Source: Collimonas silvisoli
GTDB taxonomy: Bacteria; Pseudomonadota; Gammaproteobacteria; Burkholderiales; Burkholderiaceae_D
Direction: 5' to 3'
DNA: 64,000 nucleotides
NCBI RefSeq assembly: GCF_018305005.1
Contig: NZ_JAGQEG010000010.1
Span: 1 to 64,000 of the forward strand
Within the stretch, counting starts at the first letter, position 1. Each line of letters opens with the position of its first letter. Of this stretch, positions 1-10,403 are shown one piece after another. The position numbers and the translations under genes were made by a program. The notes under the pieces are model-generated. The model did no database searches, had not been told where the DNA came from, and was given only the letters and a program-made list of their open reading frames with translations.

Positions 1-35
1 AAAAAAAAAAGCCGCCGGACAATTTGTCCAGCGGC
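1..35 (-). terminator. Intrinsic terminator of the dolP operon
   Basis: Read on the minus strand, arms at 11-15/31-35 (GCCGC/GCGGC) and 17-22/24-29 (GGACAA/TTGTCC) close a tight hairpin. It is followed by ten T residues (A10 at 1-10 on the plus strand). It lies about 65 bp beyond the stop of the BON-domain lipoprotein gene, so it should end the lpoA-yraN-diaA-dolP transcript. Confidence 0.85.
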
Positions 36-99
36 AACGTTATATGACAAGAAGCGGAAAAGCAAGCCGCTTCCGATCCGGCGTTTCAAGGCAATGCCA

Positions 100-1501
<1,402 letters not shown>

Positions 1502-1519
1502 TCATCGTCGGTAACTCAA

Positions 1520-1909
1520 TCAGGCCTCGAAGGCTTGCCTGATCCATTCGATGGCGTCGCCCTCAATCGCAACGACATCGAAGCGGCAGGCCGGTGGATC
1601 GGCGTAACGCTGCAGGAAAATTTGGGCGGCAACGATGAGTTTGGCCTGTTTGCTGCGCGTTACGCTGGCTGCGGCGCCGCCGTAGCGCGGACTGCTGCGC
1701 TGCCTGACTTCAACAAAAACCAGCAGATCCGAGGCTGGTTCAGCCAGGATCAGATCGATTTCGCCACCCTTGCAGCGGAAATTCTGCTCAATCAGCTTGA
1801 GCCCGTGTTGCTGCAAATAGCTCAGCGCGCGCGCTTCCGCGATTTGGCCGCTGGCCTGGCGTGGCGATAGCGCTGTCAGGAATTTCATCAGAGCGCTAAC
1901 TTGAATCAA
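1520..1909 (-). CDS. yraN: YraN family (UPF0102) putative endonuclease-fold protein
   Basis: The product is 129 aa, the usual size for the family. It carries the nuclease-like signature GGEIDLILAE (about residues 48-57) followed by LVFVEVRQRSS (about 63-73), the Asp and Glu-X-Lys/Arg pattern of restriction-endonuclease-like folds. No biochemical role is firmly established. The start overlaps the lpoA stop by 4 bp (ATGA), so it is translationally coupled to lpoA. A second ATG seven codons in (about 1888) is a possible alternative start. Confidence 0.85.
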   Translation of the reverse strand: MIQVSALMKFLTALSPRQASGQIAEARALSYLQQHGLKLIEQNFRCKGGEIDLILAEPASDLLVFVEVRQRSSPRYGGAAASVTRSKQAKLIVAAQIFLQRYADPPACRFDVVAIEGDAIEWIRQAFEA

Positions 1910-3069
1910 GGTGCGACTAGCGGCATGACGACGCCGTTCCGATAGACGGCGCCCGGTTCTATGCGTTCAAAGCTGGGCGTGCCTACGCCAAAACTGACCT
2001 TCAACTGGCCGGTCACGCCATCGATCTGGAAGACGGTATTGCGCGCAGCGATTTCATGGGCGATGCGGAAAGCATCGATGCCCAGCGCATACAGGCGCTC
2101 CAGATCGGCATTGGGGCGCTGATCGGCGGCCAGCGGCTGGTGCGGATAGATCATGACGGCCGGGTGATCGGGCTGCACCTGCCATGGAATATCCAGCAGT
2201 TGCACGCCGTTCAGTTCAGGGATCTGATGTTCCGGGTTATTGTCGTTGAGGATCAGCGGATTCAACTGGGAAATGCCGAAGATCGGCGTTTCCTGGCCAA
2301 TCGCGCTGCGCACCTGCTTGGTCTGGTCGGCGCTCAGCGCGGCAAACAGCAAACGCGGATTTTCGCTTTGTATGCGTTGCTGCAATTGCGTCAGCGCGCC
2401 GGCGGTGAAGCTACCGTCTTCCAGGTTCAAGGTCAGCAGATCGGCGCGCAGTCCGCTGCCTTGGATCTGTTGTGCGAAGGCGTTGGCGACGCGTTTTTGC
2501 CAGGCGGCGTTGGTGCTCAATACGAACACCGTGCCAGGCGCATAATCGGCGCCGACCCAGCTCGCAACTTGCCGCGCTTCGGCCTCGATCGACAAACCTA
2601 TCGGCAGCAATTGCTTGGGCAATGTCATTTCCCGGCCGGCGGAAAAATCCGGCTGAGTCAGGGCGACCGTCGGCTTTTCCACTTTGCCGTTCTGGATGAT
2701 GGCGGTGAGGCCGGTGCGCGATAGCGGGCCGACCAGGATATCGTATTTCTTGCTGGCAGCGAGATAGGCGGCCAGCATCTCGCCAGGCGTGTCGGCAGCT
2801 TCTATCACGGTTACGGCCAGGCCATTATTGTCGCGTTCGTAAGCGCTGAGAAAGCCGCCGCGCACGGCGTCGGCAGCTGCGCCGAGAGGGCTGGAGCGCA
2901 AAGGCAGCAGCAAGGCGATGCTGGCCAGCGGGATCGTGTCGGCGCCGCCATCCGGGCTGGCTGATCCGGCGATGGTTGTGTTTGCCAGCGCAGGCGGGCA
3001 CAATCCGTTCAACAAGATACCCGCCAGTAGTACAAAACACCACGCCAGCCTGGCCCACTTATATAACAT
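1906..3069 (-). CDS. lpoA: LppC/LpoA-family penicillin-binding protein activator
   Basis: The product is 387 aa with a periplasmic-binding-protein fold (LppC/YraM family). In gammaproteobacteria LpoA is an outer-membrane lipoprotein that activates PBP1a. This protein is shorter than E. coli LpoA and matches mainly the C-terminal binding-protein half. The N-terminus is a hydrophobic signal; the Cys near residue 24 is preceded by NGL, a poor lipobox, so signal peptidase I cleavage after the nearby ALA is also possible. A good ribosome site (GGGGAG) precedes the ATG. Its start is only 12 bp from the divergent rsmI start. PBP activation is inferred from family and position, not shown. Confidence 0.75.
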   Translation of the reverse strand: MLYKWARLAWCFVLLAGILLNGLCPPALANTTIAGSASPDGGADTIPLASIALLLPLRSSPLGAAADAVRGGFLSAYERDNNGLAVTVIEAADTPGEMLAAYLAASKKYDILVGPLSRTGLTAIIQNGKVEKPTVALTQPDFSAGREMTLPKQLLPIGLSIEAEARQVASWVGADYAPGTVFVLSTNAAWQKRVANAFAQQIQGSGLRADLLTLNLEDGSFTAGALTQLQQRIQSENPRLLFAALSADQTKQVRSAIGQETPIFGISQLNPLILNDNNPEHQIPELNGVQLLDIPWQVQPDHPAVMIYPHQPLAADQRPNADLERLYALGIDAFRIAHEIAARNTVFQIDGVTGQLKVSFGVGTPSFERIEPGAVYRNGVVMPLVAP

Positions 3070-3081
3070 TTATCACTCCCC

Positions 3082-3987
3082 ATGACTCATCAATTTGCCA
3101 GCAGCCTCATCAACCCAGCGATTTTGGATGAGGTGGCGCAGCAAGCGTATCCAGCGTCGACATTATATGTGTTGGCCACACCGATCGGAAATGTCTGCGA
3201 TATCAGCCTGCGGGCCCTTCATGTATTGTCCATGGTCGACGCCGTGGCCTGCGAAGACACGCGCAATACCGCGCATTTGCTGAGCCGCTACGGTTTATCC
3301 AAGACCTTGCTGGCGGCGCACGAGCATAACGAAAGGGAAGCCGCGGAAAAGATTGTCGCCCGTCTGCAGGCCGGCGAACGCATCGCGCTGGTCTCCGATG
3401 CCGGCACGCCGGCGGTCTCCGATCCCGGCGCGCGTATCGTCGACGCCGTGCTGCACGCCGGTTTGCGCGCCTTGCCGCTGCCCGGGCCGTCGGCGGCCAT
3501 CACCGCGCTGTCGGTCAGCGGCCTGGTCAATGATCAGTTCCAGTTCATCGGATTCTTGCCGAGCAAGGCAAAGCAGCGCGAGATCGTACTGGCCGGCCTG
3601 GTCGGGGCCACTGCGACATTGGTGTTGTATGAGGCGCCGCACCGGATCATAGAAACCGTCGACGCCTTGTTGCAAGCCTTCGGTTCGGCGCGTCAAATCG
3701 TGCTGGCGCGTGAGCTGACTAAATTGTTCGAGAGCGTGCACCGTTGTTCCTTGGGCGAGGCGCCGGCCTGGCTGGCGGCCGATGGCAATCGGCAGAAGGG
3801 CGAATTCGTGCTGCTGATCGAAGCCGCGCCGGCCGCGCTCGACGATAGCGCGGAAGGGGAGCGGGTTTTGCAGATATTGCTGGCAGAATTGTCGATCAAG
3901 CAAGCTTCGGCTCTGGCGGCGCAAATTACCGGACAAAAGAAAAATGCCTTGTATGAGCGGGCGCTGGCATTAAAAGCCGCTGAATAA
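3082..3987 (+). CDS. rsmI: 16S rRNA (cytidine1402-2'-O)-methyltransferase RsmI
   Basis: The product is 301 aa, a tetrapyrrole-methylase-fold SAM enzyme. RsmI 2'-O-methylates C1402 in the decoding centre of 16S rRNA. Family signatures are clear: LYVLATPIGNVCDI (about residues 28-41), CEDTRNTAHLLSRYG (about 57-71), ALVSDAGTPAVSDPG (about 102-116) and YEAPHRI (about 183-189). The N-terminus carries about 25 residues before the conserved core, and no Shine-Dalgarno precedes the ATG at 3082, so a near-leaderless message or an internal start is possible. It is divergent from lpoA, the same arrangement as yraL/yraM in E. coli. Confidence 0.9.
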   Translation: MTHQFASSLINPAILDEVAQQAYPASTLYVLATPIGNVCDISLRALHVLSMVDAVACEDTRNTAHLLSRYGLSKTLLAAHEHNEREAAEKIVARLQAGERIALVSDAGTPAVSDPGARIVDAVLHAGLRALPLPGPSAAITALSVSGLVNDQFQFIGFLPSKAKQREIVLAGLVGATATLVLYEAPHRIIETVDALLQAFGSARQIVLARELTKLFESVHRCSLGEAPAWLAADGNRQKGEFVLLIEAAPAALDDSAEGERVLQILLAELSIKQASALAAQITGQKKNALYERALALKAAE

Positions 3988-4025
3988 GATGGCAAATTGG
4001 ATATAAAAGAAAATTTTCTGCTATC

Positions 4026-4048
4026 AAGGAATGCGCTCTTAATTCCTT
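4026..4048. repeat. Small hairpin downstream of rsmI
   Basis: Perfect 7-bp arms AAGGAAT and ATTCCTT are separated by 9 nt, about 40 bp after the rsmI stop. No T-tract follows, so a transcription-terminator role is weak. The remaining intergenic stretch up to kup (about 4050-4259) is AT-rich, and I see no gene in it. Confidence 0.4.
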
Positions 4049-4259
4049 AGACTTGCCCATGAATATGCACAGATTGATAGGTGCAGCGATGTATTTTAGC
4101 AACGGCGACGACATTGCAAATTAGTTCCGGCGCCGGGTTCGATAGTAAAATCCGCCACCTTGCGCAATGCGGTAGGAAGTTTCAGGAAAAGCAATCAAAT
4201 TAAAGTAAGTGGGCCACACATTTGCCAGACTTGCCCTTACCAATAAGATGAGAGAAAAC

Positions 4260-6158
4260 ATGAGTAATACGCAAACCAGCAGCGCCGGATTCAAGTCAGC
4301 CCGTCTACACATCATTACGCTGGCTGCATTGGGCATCGTGTTCGGCGATATCGGCACCAGTCCGCTGTACGCGTTGAAAGAATGTTTTAGCGCCGAGCAC
4401 GGCATCCCGTTTACGCCGGCTGCGGTGCTGGGGATTATCTCGATGCTGTTCTGGGCGATCACCATTGTGGTCTCGCTGAAATACGTATTGTTCGTGATGC
4501 GCGCCGACAATAACGGCGAAGGCGGGGTGCTGGCCTTGATGGCCTTGTCGCTGCGCACCGCCAAAACCGGTTCGGGCCGCGCCAAACTGTTGATGATGCT
4601 GGGTGTATTCGGGGCCTGCATGTTTTATGGCGACGTCGTGATTACGCCCGCCATCTCGGTCCTGTCGGCGGTAGAAGGGCTGGAGATCGCCACGCCCGGA
4701 CTAAGTAGCTATGTGGTGCCGCTGTCGCTGGTGATCCTGATCGGACTGTTCCTGATCCAGAAACATGGCACCGCGCTGGTGGGGAAATTGTTTGGCCCGG
4801 TGATGTTCATCTGGTTCTTGTCGCTCGGTCTGCTGGGCATTTTCAACGTGCTCAAGGCGCCGGAAATCCTGGTGGCGATCAATCCTTATTACGCCATTGC
4901 TTTCATGCAGCAGCATGCGCTGCAAGCTTTTGTCGTGCTGGGCTCGGTGGTGCTGGTGTTGACCGGCGCCGAGGCCTTGTATGCTGACATGGGGCATTTC
5001 GGCATCCGGCCGATCCGCTTTGCCTGGCTGTTTACCGTCATGCCTTGCCTGATGCTGAATTATTTTGGCCAGGGCGCGAATTTGCTGATCAACCCGAGCG
5101 CGGTTCAGAATCCGTTTTACCTGATGGTGCCGGACGCCTTGCTGATGCCAATGGTGATCCTGGCGACTGCCGCTACCGTGATTGCATCGCAGGCCGTGAT
5201 TTCCGGCGCGTTCTCGCTGACCAGCCAAGCCATCTTGCTGGGGTTCGTTCCACGCATGCGGATTTTGCACACTTCTGAAGATGAACGCGGCCAGATCTAT
5301 GTGCCGGTGATCAACTGGATGCTGCTGATACTGGTGGTTGCGGTGGTGCTGGCCTTCAAGAAATCCGACAATCTTGCCGCGGCTTACGGCGTTGCAGTCA
5401 CCACCACCATGCTGATTACGACAGTGCTGGCAGCGGTCGTCATGCGCACCATATGGAAATGGAATCCGTTCCTGGTAGCGTTGGTCATCGGCGCCTTCTT
5501 CATCGTCGACTTTGCTTTCTTTGCCGCCAATCTGCTGAAGATCGTTGACGGCGGCTGGTTCCCGCTATTGCTCGGCGGCTTTGCATTTTTCCTGCTGATG
5601 ACCTGGTACTCCGGCCGCATGCTGTTGCGCGATCGCAGCAAGGACGAAGGCATTCCGCTGGAACCCTTCGTCGAAGGTTTGCTGGCCCACCCGCCGCACC
5701 GGGTGGAAGGCACTGCGGTATTCATGACCGGCAATGTGGCGACCGTGCCGGTGGCGCTGCTGCACAACCTGAAGCACAACCGCATTTTGCACAAGCGCGT
5801 GTTTTTCCTGAAAATCAGCATCTGGGACGTCCCCTTCGTCGCAGACAAGGAACGTCTGACCTTGAAGGAATTGGGCAGCGATGTATATATCCTGCGTTCC
5901 GCCTTTGGTTTCAAGGAAGCGCCTGATGTACAGACAGTGATGGCGTTGGCCAGCAGTCAGTTCGGTCTCGAATTCGACGTGATGGATACTTCCTTCTTCC
6001 TGGCGCGCGATACTGTGATCCCGAGCAAGATTCCGGGCATGCAGCTATGGCGTGAAAAACTCTTCGCCTGGATGTATCAGAATGCCGCCAAGCCGTCTGA
6101 CTTTTTCCATATCCCGGTGAATCGGGTGGTTGAATTGGGCACCAAGGTCGAAATCTAA
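4260..6158 (+). CDS. kup: Low-affinity potassium transporter Kup
   Basis: The product is 632 aa, close to the family norm of about 620. Kup/HAK/KUP proteins are proton-coupled K+ importers of the inner membrane. The N-terminal motif [15 protein letters not shown], then a long run of about 12 hydrophobic helices to about residue 460, and a hydrophilic cytoplasmic tail are all typical. I place the start at 4260, just after AGAGAAAAC; ATGs at 4209 and 4248 would add non-conserved residues. It appears monocistronic and ends at a hairpin. It converges on the TrmB-like gene. Confidence 0.92.
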   Translation: MSNTQTSSAGFKSARLHIITLAALGIVFGDIGTSPLYALKECFSAEHGIPFTPAAVLGIISMLFWAITIVVSLKYVLFVMRADNNGEGGVLALMALSLRTAKTGSGRAKLLMMLGVFGACMFYGDVVITPAISVLSAVEGLEIATPGLSSYVVPLSLVILIGLFLIQKHGTALVGKLFGPVMFIWFLSLGLLGIFNVLKAPEILVAINPYYAIAFMQQHALQAFVVLGSVVLVLTGAEALYADMGHFGIRPIRFAWLFTVMPCLMLNYFGQGANLLINPSAVQNPFYLMVPDALLMPMVILATAATVIASQAVISGAFSLTSQAILLGFVPRMRILHTSEDERGQIYVPVINWMLLILVVAVVLAFKKSDNLAAAYGVAVTTTMLITTVLAAVVMRTIWKWNPFLVALVIGAFFIVDFAFFAANLLKIVDGGWFPLLLGGFAFFLLMTWYSGRMLLRDRSKDEGIPLEPFVEGLLAHPPHRVEGTAVFMTGNVATVPVALLHNLKHNRILHKRVFFLKISIWDVPFVADKERLTLKELGSDVYILRSAFGFKEAPDVQTVMALASSQFGLEFDVMDTSFFLARDTVIPSKIPGMQLWREKLFAWMYQNAAKPSDFFHIPVNRVVELGTKVEI

Positions 6159-6173
6159 GCTGCCAGGATTACC

Positions 6174-6198
6174 CCCGCAAGCCGTTCCGGCTTGCGGG
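6174..6198. terminator. Hairpin between convergent kup and trmB-like gene
   Basis: Perfect 10-bp arms CCCGCAAGCC and GGCTTGCGGG are separated by a 5-nt loop, 16 bp past the kup stop and 3 bp past the stop of the opposing gene. There is no U-tract on either side, so it may block exonucleases or act as a weak bidirectional terminator. Confidence 0.6.
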
Positions 6199-6200
6199 AT

Positions 6201-6881
6201 TCACCGAGCGCCGAGGTCTGCCCGGCAACGCCACAAATGATGGCCGGAAGCCAGGTATTTACTCTCGAACGGGGTGATTGGCAGCTGCGGCAGATATGCC
6301 TCGCAGCCAATCTCCAGGCCGCTCAATTGGCGCAAGGCGCTGGCGCACTCCTCCACATAAATCTGCCAGTTACTGCGGCATTCCAGAATCCCGCCCAGAG
6401 CGACGATATCCGGAAACACCGGATGGCCGTGCCAGCGGCGGCTCAGCTGGCCAATCTTCGGCCAGGGATTCGGGTACAGCAAATAGTGCCGCGCCGGAAA
6501 AATGCGCGCGGCTAAAAGCAGGCGCCAATAATCCACCAGATCAGCGCGAATCCGCATGAAATTCTGGGCCAATGGCGTAGCGCCAGGCCATAAGGTATTG
6601 CGGCCAACCCGGTCTGCCGACTGGTCGACCCCAATCACGAAATGATCGGGATACTGCGCCGCCAGATGCATGCTCGACAGGCCGACGCCGCAACCCGCGT
6701 CCAGGATCAAGGGCAGGCTGCCGGCAGCGCGCCAGGCAGCGATGCTGTCATCGAAAGCGCGCTGGTTGTAAGCGCTTATCGGTTTTTGAAAAGCATGCGC
6801 CGCGTGTTTGGCGACGGTGGCTGCAAGCTGGTCATGGACGCCGCTCTGGGCACTGTGAATCGGGCTGGAATTGGCGTACAT
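6201..6881 (-). CDS. TrmB-like SAM-dependent methyltransferase (divergent paralogue)
   Basis: The product is 226 aa with a class I methyltransferase motif DAGCGVG (residues 61-67). It has a TrmB-type block YPNPWPK (136-142) and a late SNWQIYVEE-like segment. True tRNA m7G46 methyltransferases carry PDPW with a conserved Asp and then a basic RHxKRR run. Here Asp is replaced by Asn and the basic run reads GQLSRRWHGHP. The protein is therefore in the TrmB family but may have a different substrate or altered activity. It starts about 115 bp upstream of the DUF3567 gene's end on the same strand. Substrate unknown. Confidence 0.65.
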   Translation of the reverse strand: MYANSSPIHSAQSGVHDQLAATVAKHAAHAFQKPISAYNQRAFDDSIAAWRAAGSLPLILDAGCGVGLSSMHLAAQYPDHFVIGVDQSADRVGRNTLWPGATPLAQNFMRIRADLVDYWRLLLAARIFPARHYLLYPNPWPKIGQLSRRWHGHPVFPDIVALGGILECRSNWQIYVEECASALRQLSGLEIGCEAYLPQLPITPFESKYLASGHHLWRCRADLGAR

Positions 6882-6997
6882 GGAGACAAGCCGAAAACAT
6901 AACTACGGCAATACCTAAACCGTCCCAGTCTTCCCGATGATTGTCGACGGCGTCGGCAACCGCAGGTTGACTGAAACGAGGTGGATCGGAAAGGGAA

Positions 6998-7255
6998 TTA
7001 CTGCAAGGTTACGGGCTGACTCATCATCGAGTCATAATTGCCCAAAAAGGCATCGATATCTTCGATGCTTGGCTCGGTCGCGATCAGATCTTCGACCCCT
7101 TTACGGAAAAATTCGGCCAAAGCGCCAGCAATGAAAATCTCACGCTTGAATGATTTATCGACGATTTCATAGCCGCCGAAGCGCAAGGCTTCACGTTGTT
7201 CATCGGCACCAAATTCGACGACGCTGTATTGGTCACTGTTATAAATCAGGTTCAT
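6998..7255 (-). CDS. DUF3567 family small protein
   Basis: The product is 85 aa, acidic, with no signal peptide or membrane segment. It resembles the DUF3567 family common in Burkholderiales: an N-terminal MNLIYNSDQYSVVEF strand region, then FGGYEIVDK and helices including EDIDAFLGNYDSMM. A clear ribosome site (GGGAG, spaced from the ATG) supports the start. Function is unknown. Confidence 0.75.
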   Translation of the reverse strand: MNLIYNSDQYSVVEFGADEQREALRFGGYEIVDKSFKREIFIAGALAEFFRKGVEDLIATEPSIEDIDAFLGNYDSMMSQPVTLQ

Positions 7256-7559
7256 ATGCGCTCCCGGTAATTAAGACAGAAGGTAATGATCGAGTAAGCA
7301 GTTTTCAAGCCAGCAAATGAAAATATTATTTTTTAACTCCTTTTCCGAGAGACATGTTTCAAATGAGACATATTTATCTGGTGAAGAATTTAAGTATTAG
7401 TTTCATTTATATACTACGCCACCGCCTTTATTTGTCACGAACTAAATGTTGATGAAGGCTGTGCATTTTTCCTAAGAGCCATTCAAAATCACTATATCTC
7501 GTGAGCAATGCATGCTCGAATCGCCGTTGCCAAATTGTGCTGCTGGTGTTGCGGATCTG
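7256..7559. other. AT-rich intergenic region with a palindromic operator candidate
   Basis: Non-coding stretch of 304 bp between two minus-strand genes. It is markedly AT-rich compared with its neighbours. At 7355-7372 ATGTTTC-aaat-GAGACAT is an inverted repeat with one mismatch. GAGACAT also occurs at 7350-7356, giving a direct repeat with 16-bp period. This is suggestive of a repressor site for the DUF3567 gene but no regulator is identified. No RNA gene is evident. Confidence 0.4.
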
Positions 7560-7982
7560 CTACTCAAGCCATTCAAACATGATGTGTTGATGTGATCCAG
7601 GTTTGATGGTCACATCCTGTGCCTTGGTCTGACCGTTCTTGCTTGCCTCCAGGTGATAACGCCCGGCTGGCAGCCGCGCCAGGAAGAAAGGCCCTTTTGA
7701 CACGGTGTCCAGCACGGTGTTGCGACTGGCGTCGCTCAGTTTCACCTTTACGTCGGAAGTAAATTCATCCTTAGGCTTGGCCTTGATGACAAATTCGAGT
7801 TCCAGGGAATAGTTATTTGCCATTTGCTGGATGGCGGTCGATTCGTCTTCTCCGATACCGCCTGACAGGTAGGTGGTGGCGCCGCTGGTGGTCGGCTGCA
7901 GCCGGCCCTGCGTAGCATCGGCTGCAAATGCCAGGTTGGCCGCCATCAATACAGACAGGACAAAAAGAGAGCGCTGGTTCAT
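7560..7982 (-). CDS. Secreted protein with carboxypeptidase-regulatory-like fold
   Basis: The product is 140 aa. A clean signal peptide (MNQRSLFVLSVLMAANLAFA, then ADATQ) indicates export to the periplasm. The mature part ends in a beta-sandwich-like segment with LARLPAGRYHLEASKNGQTKA, the pattern of carboxypeptidase-regulatory-like/CnaB-type domains, and a C-terminal HIMFEWLE strand. GGAGGAAG lies before the ATG. It sits alone between intergenic regions. Such proteins are common in betaproteobacteria and their role is unknown. Confidence 0.65.
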   Translation of the reverse strand: MNQRSLFVLSVLMAANLAFAADATQGRLQPTTSGATTYLSGGIGEDESTAIQQMANNYSLELEFVIKAKPKDEFTSDVKVKLSDASRNTVLDTVSKGPFFLARLPAGRYHLEASKNGQTKAQDVTIKPGSHQHIMFEWLE

Positions 7983-8162
7983 GATGCTTCCTCCAAAAAT
8001 GCGTCTCCCGGCATGGGGGATGGCTGAATGGGGAAAAACACGTTGACGCGACTATGAAGAAATTCGGCACGCCTACAGAATGCATCTTAGTGGCCGAAAA
8101 TTAAAATGCGCTTAAATCGGGTTTGCTGCGTCGGATTTGCCGCAGGTTTGTTATTAACCCGA

Positions 8163-8375
8163 TCAGCTGTAGTAGTAAGGTTTGGTCGGCACGCTATCCT
8201 CGTTAGCTTTTTTCAATTCGCCAAGATCGACGTCGCGATCCCAGAATATGTGCCAGCCCCGGCTTTGCTCGTCGATCTCTTCCGGATGTTCTTCGAGAAA
8301 TTTGTTCAGGAACTGTGTGATTTCCGAGACATAACCATCATGGCCGACTTTGTAGTCTTTCCGTTTGCTAAACAT
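8163..8375 (-). CDS. DUF3460 family small protein
   Basis: The product is 70 aa, charged and without a signal peptide. MFSKRKDYKVGHDGYVSEIT, then ITQFLNKFLEEHP and RGWHIFWDRDVDL, fit DUF3460, a short Burkholderiales family of unknown function. I start at 8375 because GGAGG (8379-8383) is well spaced from that ATG; the longer reading to 8450 adds non-conserved residues. It lies downstream of comM on the same strand with a 78-bp gap. Confidence 0.75.
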   Translation of the reverse strand: MFSKRKDYKVGHDGYVSEITQFLNKFLEEHPEEIDEQSRGWHIFWDRDVDLGELKKANEDSVPTKPYYYS

Positions 8376-8453
8376 ATGGCCTCCAGTCCTGATAATTTTT
8401 GGACTGCCAATGGCGCCGCGAGTTTCCTTGGCGTGTTTCCGAAGCGGCAAGAC

Positions 8454-9968
8454 TCACATGCCCTGCAGCGCACGCCGATACTGTATCGCCTCCGCCACGT
8501 GTGCAGAGCCGATGGCATCGGCTGCTGCCAGATCGGCGATGGTGCGCGCCACTTTCAACACGCGATGATAGGCGCGCGCGGACCAGTTCAGATGTGTCAT
8601 CGCGTCTCGCAGGATCTTTTCGGCGGCGCCGTCGGGCTTGCAATAATCGTCGATCTGATTGGCTGACAAGCCATTGTTTTGTTTGCCCTGGCGCGCTAGT
8701 TGTACTGCGTGCACTTGCGCCACCCTGGCCGCTATCGTGGCTGACGATTCGCCGTCGGCCTGCTTCAGCAATTGATCGTGGGGCACTGCCGCCACCTGGA
8801 TCTGCATGTCGATCCGGTCCAGCAGCGGCCCCGAGATTTTGTTTTGATAGCGCAGGATATGGTCGGGTGTGCAGCGGCATTGCCTGGTTGCATGCCCCAG
8901 GTAGCCGCAAGGGCAGGGATTCATCGCCGCCAGCAGCTGGAACTGCGCGGGGAAATCAGCCTGGCGCGCCGCCCGCGAAATCGTGATGTGGCCGGATTCC
9001 AGCGGCTCACGCAATACTTCCAGCACGCGCCGATCAAACTCCGGCAGTTCGTCGAGAAACAATACGCCACGATGCGCCAGCGAAATCTCGCCGGGGCGCG
9101 GCGGGCTGCCGCCGCCGACCAGCGCTACGCCAGACGCGGTGTGATGAGGCGCCCGGTACGGGCGCACCTTCCAGCGCGCACCGGAAAAGCCGCTGGTGAG
9201 CGATTGCACTGCCGCCGATTCCAGCGCTTCACGGTCGCTCATGGGCGGCAGAATTCCTGGGAAACGTGCCGCCAGCATGGATTTTCCGGTACCCGGCGGC
9301 CCTACCAGCAAGACGCTATGCGCTCCGGCAGCCGCTACTTCCAGCGCGCGTTTGGCTTGCACTTGCCCTTTGACATCGCTGAAATCGGCGTAAGGTGGCG
9401 GCCGTCGCTGCGGTTCCGCCGTGTGGCGTAACAGCCTGGTTTCTTGCTGCCTGGAAGAAAAGTGGGCGCACACCTGCAATAGGCTGTCCGCCGGGAAAAT
9501 GCGAGCATCGCCGACCAGTGCCGCTTCGTCGGCATTGCCGCGCGGCAGGATGAATGCACGCTGTTCGTCGCAATCTGCAGTCATGGCGAAAGTCATCGCC
9601 AATGCACCGCGTATCGGTCTTAATTCGCCTGACAGCGACAGCTCCCCGGCAAATTCATATTGATCGAGTTCGTCGGACGGCATTTGTCCCGATGCAGCCA
9701 GGATGCCGAGCGCAATCGGTAAATCGAAGCGGCCTGATTCTTTCGGTAAATCGGCGGGCGCCAGATTGACCGTGATACGGCGCGAGGGAAATTCAAAACG
9801 GGCGTTTTGCAGCGCTGCGCGGACCCGGTCTTTGGATTCCTTGACCTCGGTTTCGGGCAGGCCGACGATGGTAAAAGATGGCAGGCCGTTGGCCAGATGG
9901 ACTTCAACTGTGACTGCGGGCGCTTGCATGCCTGCCAGCGCCCGGCTTTTCAATACAGCCAGCGTCAC
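8454..9968 (-). CDS. comM: ComM/YifB AAA+ ATPase (Mg-chelatase-like)
   Basis: The product is 504 aa, a full-length family member. An N-terminal Lon-protease-like fold (VEVHLANGLPSFTIVGLPE) precedes the AAA+ module with Walker A GPPGTGKS (residues 223-230) and Walker B LFLDELPEF. A C-terminal Cys-rich AMNPCPCGYLGH segment and a Mg-chelatase-like end follow. ComM is a hexameric helicase that promotes branch migration during natural transformation in Vibrio and other bacteria; it is widely conserved even where competence is unproven. The start is GTG at 9968. ubiK lies 10 bp upstream, so the two are probably one operon. Confidence 0.93.
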   Translation of the reverse strand: MTLAVLKSRALAGMQAPAVTVEVHLANGLPSFTIVGLPETEVKESKDRVRAALQNARFEFPSRRITVNLAPADLPKESGRFDLPIALGILAASGQMPSDELDQYEFAGELSLSGELRPIRGALAMTFAMTADCDEQRAFILPRGNADEAALVGDARIFPADSLLQVCAHFSSRQQETRLLRHTAEPQRRPPPYADFSDVKGQVQAKRALEVAAAGAHSVLLVGPPGTGKSMLAARFPGILPPMSDREALESAAVQSLTSGFSGARWKVRPYRAPHHTASGVALVGGGSPPRPGEISLAHRGVLFLDELPEFDRRVLEVLREPLESGHITISRAARQADFPAQFQLLAAMNPCPCGYLGHATRQCRCTPDHILRYQNKISGPLLDRIDMQIQVAAVPHDQLLKQADGESSATIAARVAQVHAVQLARQGKQNNGLSANQIDDYCKPDGAAEKILRDAMTHLNWSARAYHRVLKVARTIADLAAADAIGSAHVAEAIQYRRALQGM

Positions 9969-9978
9969 TGGTGCGCCG

Positions 9979-10221
9979 TCATGGGCGCTTCAATTGGGTT
10001 TCAAGCTCGGTTACGCGGGCTTCAAGCGCTTCGAGTTTTTCACGGGTGCTGGCCAGCACCTGGGCTTGCACGTCAAATTCTTCGCGCGTGACCAGATCCA
10101 GTTTGGAGAAACCCTGGCCTAGCATTGCTTTGACGTTTTTCTCGATATCCTTGGCGGGAGAATTTTCGATAGCGTGATTGATCTTGGCTTGGATGTCTTC
10201 AAAAAAATTGGGTTTGTTCAT
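9979..10221 (-). CDS. ubiK: Ubiquinone biosynthesis accessory factor UbiK (YqiC/BMFP)
   Basis: The product is 80 aa. An amphipathic N-terminal helix (FFEDIQAKINHAIENSPA) is followed by KNVKAMLGQGFSKLDLVTREEFD and a C-terminal coiled coil (LEALEARVTELETQLKRP). This is the BMFP/YqiC fold. In E. coli, UbiK binds UbiJ and aids aerobic ubiquinone synthesis. The start follows GAGGCGATC, a good ribosome site. It appears co-transcribed with comM. Confidence 0.88.
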   Translation of the reverse strand: MNKPNFFEDIQAKINHAIENSPAKDIEKNVKAMLGQGFSKLDLVTREEFDVQAQVLASTREKLEALEARVTELETQLKRP

Positions 10222-10245
10222 GATCGCCTCTTGAAAATCATTGTG

Positions 10246-10296
10246 GGACAGAGTGTAAGAGCCGCCTGGCTAACCTTGCGGCGAATCGCTCTGTCC
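10246..10296. repeat. Nested hairpin upstream of ubiK
   Basis: Outer arms GGACAGAG (10246-10253) and CTCTGTCC (10289-10296) enclose inner arms GCCGC (10261-10265) and GCGGC (10278-10282). It lies between the acetyltransferase stop and the ubiK start. It could be a rho-independent-like structure lacking a U-tract, or a leader hairpin of ubiK. Nothing else is seen in 10222-10403. Confidence 0.4.
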
Positions 10297-10403
10297 TCCA
10301 ACTGACTAGATAAAACGGTTAAATTGCAAAGAATGTCAGTTAGAGAAAAATGATAACCGATACCAGCAAACCCGACATGGAAATTATGATTCCGCGCGGC
10401 AGT

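Noticed and set aside
4209-4259. N-terminal extension of kup from the ATG at 4209
   Set aside because: The added 17 residues are not family-like, and the ATG at 4260 is closer to the usual start.
3988-4259. RNase P RNA or another structured RNA after rsmI
   Set aside because: The gap is too short and AT-rich, and has none of the conserved RNase P segments.
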